From Sporichthyaceae bacterium (GTDB taxonomy: Bacteria > Actinomycetota > Actinomycetes > JACCYY01), in the NCBI GenBank assembly GCA_013696235.1, contig JACCYY010000288.1:1-8188 (forward strand): DNA of 8,188 nucleotides. Direction: 5' to 3'. Positions 1 to 5,149 of this stretch are shown piece after piece. Position 1 is the stretch's first letter; each line of letters begins with the position of its first letter. The notes under the pieces are model-generated. The model had not been told where the DNA came from. It saw nothing but the letters and a program-made list of their open reading frames with translations, and ran no database searches. The translations under genes were made by a program, and so were the position numbers.

Positions 1-13
1 AGAGAGCCACCAC

Positions 14-227
14 CTGCTGTGACGGTGGCCTCCGGACCGGTCGCGAAGACCCTCCCGAGTGCGAGGACCAACGGCAGCGCCGGCTTCTCGCTGGCAGCCC
101 CAAGCCTCGCCGGCTGGCCCCCGTCACGGGCTCAGGAGGTGGTCGGCCCGTACGCCAGGTCGACTGCGAAGTGCGGTGGCACCGCGAGCGCCCGCTCGCC
201 CGCACCCCCCGGGTCCATACGAGGGAG
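14..227 (+). promoter_or_regulatory. T-box riboswitch leader, translational type, upstream of AspRS
   Basis: The decisive part is 171-205. GTGCGG (171-176) pairs perfectly with CCGCAC (200-205), and GCGAGCG (184-190) with CGCTCGC (193-199). The 5' strand alone carries the 7-nt bulge TGGCACC (177-183), with no unpaired base opposite. This is the T-box antiterminator/antisequestrator, whose TGG contacts the tRNA acceptor end. Upstream, a Stem I can be folded by hand: 14-18 with 73-77, then 24-26 with 67-69, 29-32 with 63-66, and a distal hairpin 39-42/48-51. This leaves AAC (70-72) opposite GTGAC (19-23) in the specifier-loop position. Further helices are 79-84/109-114 and 126-131/146-151. The Shine-Dalgarno GAGGGAG (221-227) can alternatively pair with 194-200, which would break the antisequestrator. 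There is no T-tract, so control of translation is likelier than attenuation. The promoter must lie before the window. The T-box call is firm; the specifier and Stem I come from hand folding. Confidence 0.85.
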
Positions 228-235
228 CCTCCGCC

Positions 236-1612
236 ATGACATCACCCACGATCGGCGCCGCGGGCGCCCCGGCACCGGCCGGCGCCCCGGCGCCAGTGGG
301 AGCGCCGACTCGACCAGTTCGGACGCCTGCCGATGACCTGCTGGCCCACGTCGACGAGGTCGTCGTGCTCCGCGGCTGGTTGCACCGGCAGCGTCGCCTC
401 GCGGCAGTGTCGTTCCTGGTCCTCCGCGACGCCAGCGGCCTGGCCCAGGTCGTCGTACGCGAGCCGTCGCTCGCTGCCGGGCTCGGCTCGCTGGTCGAGG
501 AGTCCGTGCTCGAGGTACGGGGCCGGGTCGTCGCCAACCCGCAGGCGCCGGGCGGCGCCGAGCTGGTCGACCCGGAGGTGACGGTGCTCGTGGCACCGGC
601 CGTAGCACCACCGTTCGACCTCTACCGCCCGCAGGTCGCGGCGTCGCTGCCCACCCGGCTCGACCATGCGGCGGTCGCGCTCCGCCACCCAGCACGGCAG
701 GCCGTGCAGCGCGTCGCGGCCGCCGCGGTGGCGGGTTTCCGCTCGACCCTGGACCAGCGCGGGTTCGTCGAGGTGCACACGCCCAAGATCGTCGCGTCCG
801 CGACCGAGAGCGGGGCCAACGTCTTCGCGCTGGACTACTTCGGCCGGACGGCGTACCTCGCGCAGAGCCCGCAGTTCTACAAGCAGATCATGGTCGGCTC
901 GCTCGAGCGGGTGTACGAGGTCGGGCCGGTGTTCCGGGCCGAGCCGCACGACACCGCCCGGCACCTCGCGTCGTACGTCTCGCTCGACGCCGAGCTGGGC
1001 TTCATCACCGACCACCGTGACGTCATGGCTGTGCTGCGCGACGTCGTCGCCGGGATGTTGTCGATGATCACCGACCGCGTCCCGACCGCGGTCGACCTGG
1101 TCGGCGGGCTGCCGACGGTGCCGGCCGAGATCCCGGTGCTGCACTTCGCGGACGCGCTGGAGATGGTGGGCGACGCGACCGGCACGGACCTCTCGGCCGA
1201 GCCCGACCTCGCGCCGGCGCACGAGCGCTGGCTCGGGGAGTGGGCGCGGCGCGAGCACGGCAGCGACTTCGTGCTCGTCACGGGCTACCCCATGGCGAAG
1301 CGCCCGTTCTACACGCACCCGGAACCGGCCCGTCCGGCGTACTCGAACAGCTTCGACCTGCTGTTCCGCGGGCTCGAGCTCGTCACGGGCGGCCAGCGCC
1401 TGCACCGGTACGAGGACTACCTTGCCGCCCTTGCCCGAACCGGGCAGCCGGTCGAGCCGTACGAGGGGTACCTCGAGGCGTTCGAGTTCGGCATGCCGCC
1501 GCACGGTGGGTTCGCGATCGGGCTCGAGCGCTTCGTGGCCCGGCTCACCGGTGCCGCGAACGTCCGTGAGGTCACCCTCTTCCCGCGCGATCTGCACAGA
1601 CTGGCGCCCTAG
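236..1612 (+). CDS. aspS: Archaeal-type aspartate--tRNA(Asp/Asn) ligase
   Basis: Class II aminoacyl-tRNA synthetase of 458 residues that charges tRNA with aspartate in the cytoplasm. An N-terminal Ala/Pro-rich tail (1-35) precedes the OB-fold anticodon-binding domain (about 41-120, with VVLRGWLHRQ). Catalytic-domain features are motif 1 (about 176-185), the segment with QSPQFYKQ (210-217), motif 2 FRAEPHDTARH (233-243), SFDLLFRGLELVTGGQR (372-388) and motif 3 GGFAIGLER (424-432), ending VTLFPRDLHRLAP. The motif wording and length fit the short archaeal-type AspRS2, which lacks the bacterial insertion domain and is usually non-discriminating, making Asp-tRNA(Asn) for GatCAB to amidate. Non-discrimination is inferred from the family. 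The ATG at 236 is chosen because GAGGGAG lies 8 bases upstream; the frame is open further upstream, but that stretch is the T-box leader. A divergent AsnRS-like enzyme is the main alternative. Confidence 0.9.
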   Translation: MTSPTIGAAGAPAPAGAPAPVGAPTRPVRTPADDLLAHVDEVVVLRGWLHRQRRLAAVSFLVLRDASGLAQVVVREPSLAAGLGSLVEESVLEVRGRVVANPQAPGGAELVDPEVTVLVAPAVAPPFDLYRPQVAASLPTRLDHAAVALRHPARQAVQRVAAAAVAGFRSTLDQRGFVEVHTPKIVASATESGANVFALDYFGRTAYLAQSPQFYKQIMVGSLERVYEVGPVFRAEPHDTARHLASYVSLDAELGFITDHRDVMAVLRDVVAGMLSMITDRVPTAVDLVGGLPTVPAEIPVLHFADALEMVGDATGTDLSAEPDLAPAHERWLGEWARREHGSDFVLVTGYPMAKRPFYTHPEPARPAYSNSFDLLFRGLELVTGGQRLHRYEDYLAALARTGQPVEPYEGYLEAFEFGMPPHGGFAIGLERFVARLTGAANVREVTLFPRDLHRLAP

Positions 1613-1651
1613 CGGCGCCGCCGTGCAGGCCCGGATGCCAGGATGGCGGGC

Positions 1652-2233
1652 ATGACCGACACCCGATCCGCGGTGGACCTCCTGCGTACCGACATCGAGC
1701 GCGCGGGCTACTACCCGCAGATCGTCACCGACGGCGTACGGGCGATGCTCGGCGACGAGCCGGTGCTCGACCACCTCGTGCACCACGAGGCGACGTTCGA
1801 CAGCGAGCTCCGCCGGCACCTCACCGTGCTCGTGCTCACTCCTTCGCGGCTGATCTTCGGGCACACCGACGAACATCCAGCCGAGTCCGGCGAGGCACCG
1901 TCGGCGACCACCACCGCGGAGGCGGTCGGGCTGCGCAACGTCCGCTCGGTGGTGCTCACGCGCATGGTCGAGAACGCACCGGCCTATGCCGAGGACCCAG
2001 AGGTGCAGGAGGTCGTCCTGACGATCGGCTGGGGGGCGATCAGCCGGATCGACCTGGAGCCGGCTGCGTGCGAGGACCCGGACTGCGAGGGCGATCACGG
2101 CTACACCGGCACGGTCACCGCCGACGACTTCGTGCTCCGGGTGAGCGCTGCGGCCGAGGGCAGCGACCTCGTCACCAGTACGCAGCGGTTCGGGGCCGCG
2201 GTCTCGACCGCGACGGCGCAGCTCGCTCCGTGA
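1652..2233 (+). CDS. DUF5998 family protein
   Basis: Predicted cytoplasmic protein of 193 residues with no signal peptide or membrane segment. It matches my recollection of the actinobacterial DUF5998 family: an opening LLRTDIERAGYYPQIV, a central RRHLTVLVLTPSRLIFGHTDEH, then LTIGWGAISRIDLEPAACEDP and GDHGYTGTVTADD. C140, C145 and H149 form a CX4CX3H arrangement that could bind a metal; this is my inference. The family's biochemical function is unknown to me. ATG 1652 is preferred over the in-frame ATG 1643, because the AGG-rich stretch at 1640-1643 then serves as ribosome binding site; the 1643 start would add only three residues. It begins 39 bases after aspS and its stop overlaps the next start in GTGA, so it is probably co-transcribed and translationally coupled to the phosphodiesterase. 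Confidence 0.85.
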   Translation: MTDTRSAVDLLRTDIERAGYYPQIVTDGVRAMLGDEPVLDHLVHHEATFDSELRRHLTVLVLTPSRLIFGHTDEHPAESGEAPSATTTAEAVGLRNVRSVVLTRMVENAPAYAEDPEVQEVVLTIGWGAISRIDLEPAACEDPDCEGDHGYTGTVTADDFVLRVSAAAEGSDLVTSTQRFGAAVSTATAQLAP

Positions 2234-3456
2234 GCTCGGCGGCCACCGGGCTCACCGCCGACCTGGTCGTGCCGCGGTACGGCGATGCTGCGCTCAGCGA
2301 CGTCCTGCCGAGCGTGCTCGCCGCGCTCGGCCTGCCGGGCGAGCGCGACGTGCTCGCACTGGCACCGCTCGAGGTCGCGTGCGTCCTGCTCGTGGACGGG
2401 CTGGGGTGGGACCTGCTGCGCGCGCACCGGACCGAGGCGCCGTTCCTGAACGGGCTGGCCGACGACGCCGACCGGGAGGGCGGCACCGGGAGGGGGAGGA
2501 TCACCGCCGGGTTCCCGACCACGACGACGACCAGCCTCACGTCCCTCGGTGTCGGCGCTCCGGCCGGCGAGCACGGCATGACCGGCTACCAGATGATCGA
2601 CCCGGAGACCGGCCATGTCCTCAACGCGCTGCAGTGGGACCTCCAGCGCGGGCCGCACCCCCACGAGTGGCAGCCCATGGCGACCACGCTGGAGCGCGCC
2701 GAGTCGGCCGGGGTCGCGGTGACGACGATCGCCCCGGCGGAGTTCGCCGGCACAGGGCTCACCGAGGCGGCGCTGCGCGGCGGCAACTATCTCGGCCTCG
2801 CCGCCGATGACGAGTACGGACCGATCGTGCGCACCGTTCTCGACGGTGGTGGCCGCGGGCCGGCGCTCGCGTACCTGTACCACGGCACGCTGGACCGCAC
2901 CGGCCACACCGTGGGCGTCGCGTCACAGCAGTGGCGGGACGAGCTGCGGCGGGTCGACCGGCTCGCGGCGGAGATCGCGGCGGCTCTCCCGGCCGGCGCA
3001 GCGCTCTTGGTGACCGCCGATCACGGCATGGTGGACATCGACCGATCGCAGCTCGTCGACGTGGCCGACCAACCGGCCCTTCAGGTCGGTGTGCGCGCGC
3101 TCGCGGGCGAAGGCCGGTGCCGGTACGTGCATGCGACTCGCGGCGCCGATCGCGACGTGCTGTCGATATGGCGCGACGAGCTCGAGGACGGGTTCTGCGT
3201 GCTCAGCCGCGCGGAGACGATCGACGCCGGGCTGCTCGGACCGGTCGTGACGCCCGCCGCGGCGGCCCGGATCGGTGACGTCGTCGTGCTCGCACGGGGT
3301 GCCGGTGCGGTGTTCGACCGCCGGGTGGACGCCGCGCGGGTCCGCAACCTGGTCGGCCAGCATGGCTCACTGACACCCGCCGAGACCTACATCCCACTGC
3401 TGCAGTACCGGGCTGATTCTTGGGCTGGTTCTCGGGCCGATCCCCGGGTCGGCTGA
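2230..3456 (+). CDS. Nucleotide pyrophosphatase/phosphodiesterase, alkaline phosphatase superfamily
   Basis: A 408-residue member of the type I phosphodiesterase/nucleotide pyrophosphatase group. These hydrolyse phosphodiester or pyrophosphate bonds using two metal ions and a Thr/Ser nucleophile. Visible active-site elements are VDGLGWD (55-61, metal ligand D56), GFPTTTTTSL (94-103, with the nucleophile Thr near 97-98), LDRTGH (221-226, D222 and H226), TADHG (262-266, D264 and H265) and GQHGS (376-380, H378). All expected ligands are present, so the enzyme should be active. Its natural substrate cannot be read from sequence. No signal peptide is visible. The start is GTG 2230 inside the preceding stop (GTGA), giving translational coupling with DUF5998. 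The last 16 or so residues, after the conserved PAETYIPLL, are encoded by degenerate 12-bp repeats and look like a lineage-specific tail. Confidence 0.9.
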   Translation: MSSAATGLTADLVVPRYGDAALSDVLPSVLAALGLPGERDVLALAPLEVACVLLVDGLGWDLLRAHRTEAPFLNGLADDADREGGTGRGRITAGFPTTTTTSLTSLGVGAPAGEHGMTGYQMIDPETGHVLNALQWDLQRGPHPHEWQPMATTLERAESAGVAVTTIAPAEFAGTGLTEAALRGGNYLGLAADDEYGPIVRTVLDGGGRGPALAYLYHGTLDRTGHTVGVASQQWRDELRRVDRLAAEIAAALPAGAALLVTADHGMVDIDRSQLVDVADQPALQVGVRALAGEGRCRYVHATRGADRDVLSIWRDELEDGFCVLSRAETIDAGLLGPVVTPAAAARIGDVVVLARGAGAVFDRRVDAARVRNLVGQHGSLTPAETYIPLLQYRADSWAGSRADPRVG

Positions 3457-3457
3457 T
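3410..3457 (+). repeat. Degenerate 12-bp tandem repeats at the 3' end of the phosphodiesterase gene
   Basis: Units are GGGCTGATTCTT (3410-3421), GGGCTGGTTCTC (3422-3433), GGGCCGATCCCC (3434-3445) and a weak fourth, GGGTCGGCTGAT (3446-3457). Because the unit is a multiple of three it stays in frame and encodes a four-residue pattern (W/R)-A-(D/G)-(S/P) before the TGA. The array ends just before the tdk start codon. Confidence 0.65.
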
Positions 3458-3461
3458 CGCG

Positions 3462-3578
3462 ATGGCGCAGCTGCTCTTCTTCAGCGGGACGATGGACAGC
3501 GGCAAGTCCACCCTGGCGCTGCAGATGGACCACATCCAGCGGCATGCTTCGACCGTCTGTCTCCTCTGGGGTCCCTGA
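3462..3578 (+). pseudogene. tdk: Thymidine kinase, 5' fragment only (24 genuine codons)
   Basis: The first 24 codons, ending at 3533, match actinobacterial thymidine kinase. They include the Walker A loop SGTMDSGKST (residues 8-17) followed by LALQMDH. In intact enzymes this continues with NHA and about 190 more residues, including a lasso and zinc-finger region. Here the match breaks after DH, and 14 unrelated codons run to a TGA at 3576-3578. The product would be 38 residues without a thymidine-binding or zinc site, so it cannot phosphorylate thymidine. The start lies 5 bases after the phosphodiesterase stop, so tdk was probably the fourth gene of the operon. The break coincides with the start of the repeat-rich mobile-element-like DNA. 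Confidence 0.8.
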
Positions 3579-3648
3579 CACTTCGCCACGCAAGAGTGTG
3601 CAGGTCAGAGGCACTTCACCACGCTTGCATTTCATCGTGGCAGGTCAG
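3579..3648 (+). repeat. Two direct repeats, 33 bp apart
   Basis: CACTTCGCCACGC starts at 3579 and CACTTCACCACGC at 3612. Each unit ends in GCAGGTCAG, at 3600-3608 and 3640-3648, preceded by GTGT and CGTG. The shared left and right parts with a variable middle look like duplicated protein-binding sites. Confidence 0.6.
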
Positions 3649-3685
3649 CTCAGGTAACTCGCTCCGTCGCAGTTCTGAGCGATGG

Positions 3686-3706
3686 TGTGTCATGGCTGTG
3701 TCATGG
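3686..3706 (+). repeat. Perfect 10-bp direct repeat, 11 bp apart
   Basis: TGTGTCATGG occurs at 3686-3695 and again at 3697-3706, separated by a single C, which places the copies one helical turn apart. It lies within the putative insertion-sequence remnant. Confidence 0.6.
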
Positions 3707-3807
3707 AGCGCCCGGCGAGGTTGGTCGAGGACGGCCTGGTGCTCGTCGGCACCGGGCTCCGGCGCGATGAGGCGCTGGCACTGACCTGTGTCTGACGACG
3801 CCTTGCC

Positions 3808-3868
3808 GTCACCGTTCACGACACGGGATGACACTCTTCGCGACATTCGATGTCACCATGAACGACAC
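3808..3868 (+). repeat. Three 17-bp direct repeats with exact 22-bp period
   Basis: GTCACCGTTCACGACAC (3808), GACACTCTTCGCGACAT (3830) and GTCACCATGAACGACAC (3852) begin exactly 22 bases apart. The first matches the second at 12 of 17 positions and the third at 14 of 17. A fourth, decayed unit at 3874 keeps only ACGAC in the same phase (3884-3888). A spacing of two helical turns puts all copies on one DNA face, as expected for transposase or regulator binding sites. Confidence 0.65.
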
Positions 3869-3920
3869 GCCGTGACGGCCGATACGACGTGGGACGTCAC
3901 CAGGGACGACAAGGCATAAC

Positions 3921-3957
3921 ACCGAGGGTCGGTCACGAACCGTGACCGACCCTCGGT
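3921..3957. terminator. Perfect 17-bp hairpin, likely (bidirectional) terminator
   Basis: ACCGAGGGTCGGTCACG (3921-3937) is exactly complementary to 3941-3957, with an AAC loop. There is no T-tract on either side, as is common for actinobacterial terminators. It lies about 150 bases downstream of the minus-strand acetyltransferase stop and at the right edge of the repeat-rich segment. It could end the acetyltransferase transcript, shield against readthrough from the aspS operon, or be the boundary palindrome of an element. Confidence 0.55.
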
Positions 3958-4104
3958 ATGTCAGGGCGGAAGCCATCGGCAGCCCGGGAGTTATCCGCTT
4001 AGACCGAACCTTGATCGGGCGCACGGCCCGGACTGAGGGGCGATCCACGCAGGGCGTCGGCGGCGCGACTGAGTGGCGTGACCAGGAGTTCACCTACCAG
4101 CGGT

Positions 4105-4641
4105 TCACCAAGCGTCGCCCGGTCGGTCTTCGCAGGTCACATCCGCGGACAGGTCTGCGACCGCGCCCGGGTCGAGGCGCAGGATCATGAGGCCGCCGTG
4201 TTCGCTATCGGGGACCACCGCCGACGACGCCAGGGTGTACGAGAGCCCCCGCCATTGCTCCCACCCGAGCCCGCTATAGAAGCCGGCTGCCCGGCCAGTG
4301 GACAGCATGGCGACAGGCCACCGCAATGCGATCTCCGCGTGGAGCACGCACATGACTCGACGGCCAATACCGCGCCCCTGATAGTCGGGATCGACTGCCA
4401 CGGCCTCCACGTAGGCAACGGTTCGCCACGGCTGGTCGCCGAAGCGGATTCGACGAGGCACAGCGCTGGCGTGCGCAATCAGCCGGCCGTCGCTGCGGGC
4501 CAACACGTGAACGCCCCCAAAGGCGTGGTCGCCGTCCTGATCGTCGAAGCGGTCACCGAACGCCCGATCCCAGAGCGACCGCGCTTCAAGCCTGGTTGGC
4601 GCGTCCATCTCGGGACTCTCCACGACGGTGATTACTGCCAC
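4105..4641 (-). CDS. AAC(2')-I family aminoglycoside 2'-N-acetyltransferase
   Basis: GNAT-fold enzyme of 178 residues, predicted to transfer acetyl from acetyl-CoA to the 2'-amino group of aminoglycosides. It aligns from memory along its length with mycobacterial AAC(2')-Ic (181 residues): FDDQDGDHAFGGVH (32-45, with D36 at the family Asp40 position), AYVEAVAV (76-83, E79 at catalytic Glu82), the acetyl-CoA loop QGRGIG (88-93), FYSGLGW (121-127) and a C-terminal DVTCEDRPGDAW whose last residue W178 matches Trp181. All key residues are kept, so it should be active; whether it gives resistance is inference. The GTG start at 4641 keeps the first GNAT strand, but GGAG sits only 2 bases before it. 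ATG 4608, with GGAGAG 7 bases upstream, is an alternative. It is the only minus-strand gene of the island, flanked by mobile-type debris and with a slightly less GC-biased third position, suggesting acquisition. Confidence 0.85.
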   Translation of the reverse strand: MAVITVVESPEMDAPTRLEARSLWDRAFGDRFDDQDGDHAFGGVHVLARSDGRLIAHASAVPRRIRFGDQPWRTVAYVEAVAVDPDYQGRGIGRRVMCVLHAEIALRWPVAMLSTGRAAGFYSGLGWEQWRGLSYTLASSAVVPDSEHGGLMILRLDPGAVADLSADVTCEDRPGDAW

Positions 4642-4828
4642 GACTCCGGAGGTTAGTCGCGGCTATGGGCAACGACCCGTCCGGCCTGGCGCCAGCACGC
4701 GAACATCGCACCGACCGGCCCGGATGTGTGGGACGAAGCGCCGCGCGACTGCCGTGTCGTCTCTCGGGATCGCCGCCGCGCCGTGAATCATGAACGCGGG
4801 CCGCCGACCGGCGTCCCGACAACGACAA

Positions 4829-4855
4829 CGCCCCCCGGCTGGAATCCGAGGGGCG
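4829..4855 (+). terminator. GC-rich hairpin, possible terminator or attenuator
   Basis: CGCCCC (4829-4834) pairs with GGGGCG (4850-4855). After one C-A mismatch, CGG (4836-4838) pairs with CCG (4846-4848), leaving a 7-nt loop. There is no T-tract. It lies 103 bases before the small ORF, so it could end an upstream transcript or attenuate this one. Confidence 0.4.
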
Positions 4856-4911
4856 GCGTCAACAGGACGGCCCTCGGAGGGGCCGGCTGCCGGTGTTAGG
4901 GCTCGCAGTCT

Positions 4912-4947
4912 CTCCTCCGAGGTGCCGTCTGGCAACCACCCGAGGAG
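4912..4947 (+). promoter_or_regulatory. Hairpin sequestering the Shine-Dalgarno of the small ORF
   Basis: CTCCTC (4912-4917) is an exact complement of the Shine-Dalgarno GAGGAG (4942-4947). Inside it, GGTG (4921-4924) pairs with CACC (4937-4940), and CC (4925-4926) with GG (4931-4932) around a GTCT loop. The folded form would hide the ribosome binding site of the ORF at 4958, suggesting conditional translation. No known riboswitch class is recognised. Confidence 0.45.
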
Positions 4948-4957
4948 AACAAATCCC

Positions 4958-5092
4958 GTGAGCAAGAACACCCGCCAGACCGGGTCCAAGGCCGCCCAGG
5001 CCGCAGCGAAGGTGCTCTCGAACCCCAGGAGCACGAAGTCCGAGAAGTCCGCGGCGGCCAGCGCGCTGTCGCAGACGCCGAAGCGCAAGTAG
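4958..5092 (+). CDS. Small basic Ala/Ser/Lys-rich hypothetical protein (44 residues)
   Basis: GTG start 10 bases after a strong GAGGAG. The 44-residue product is rich in Lys, Ala and Ser, strongly basic, with no membrane segment and probably helical or disordered. Its pattern, SKAAQAAAKVL (10-20), then TKSEKSAAASALSQ (26-39) and a KRK end, matches my recollection of a widespread family of short bacterial proteins with repeated SKAA..AS..L and KSAA.SALSQ blocks, of unknown function; this is memory, not a search result. Strong codon bias to G/C at third positions and the good ribosome binding site support it as real. It precedes the unrecognised coding fragment in the same frame, separated by one TAG and 57 bases. 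Confidence 0.65.
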   Translation: MSKNTRQTGSKAAQAAAKVLSNPRSTKSEKSAAASALSQTPKRK

Positions 5093-5149
5093 TCCATCTG
5101 GCTCCGCGCCCACGGCACGAACTGGGTCGTCGCCACGAGCCCCCATGCG

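Larger units (their letters stand above)
3534..3900. mobile_element. Probable insertion-sequence remnant (ends without transposase)
   Basis: This stretch follows the tdk break directly and carries no convincing gene. The longest plausible reading (from ATG 3703, about 29 codons) resembles nothing I know. It holds three families of short direct repeats near its two sides, listed separately, spaced 11, 22 and 33 bases. Multiple subterminal repeats of this kind are typical of IS21-type ends, and TGTCACC/ACGACAC-like wording also recalls actinobacterial IS481-type ends, so I do not assign a family. The likely limits carry GTCCCTGACAC (3571-3581, + strand) and GTCCCTGGTGAC (minus strand, about 3905-3894), a weak terminal-inverted-repeat candidate. 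Boundaries are approximate. Confidence 0.4.
4642..4957. other. Intergenic region between divergent acetyltransferase and small ORF
   Basis: I find no convincing gene in these 316 bases. The left half should hold the minus-strand acetyltransferase promoter, but no clear -10/-35 pair stands out. The right half (from about 4825) holds two hairpins that form a structured leader for the small ORF at 4958. Confidence 0.5.

Noticed and set aside
242..2098. A 618-codon open frame on the minus strand
   Set aside because: It is antisense to aspS and DUF5998, is Arg/Val/Asp/His-rich without any recognisable domain, and arises from the high-GC codon pattern of the real genes.
3911..3967. integron attC site beside the acetyltransferase
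   Set aside because: The palindrome is flanked by GCATAAC, which resembles but does not fit the RYYYAAC core. There is no matching GTTRRRY on the other side and no second attC, so a cassette is not supported.
3942..4190. Plus-strand frame of 82 codons starting in the hairpin
   Set aside because: It starts within the palindrome, has no ribosome binding site or recognisable motif, and runs antisense into the acetyltransferase.
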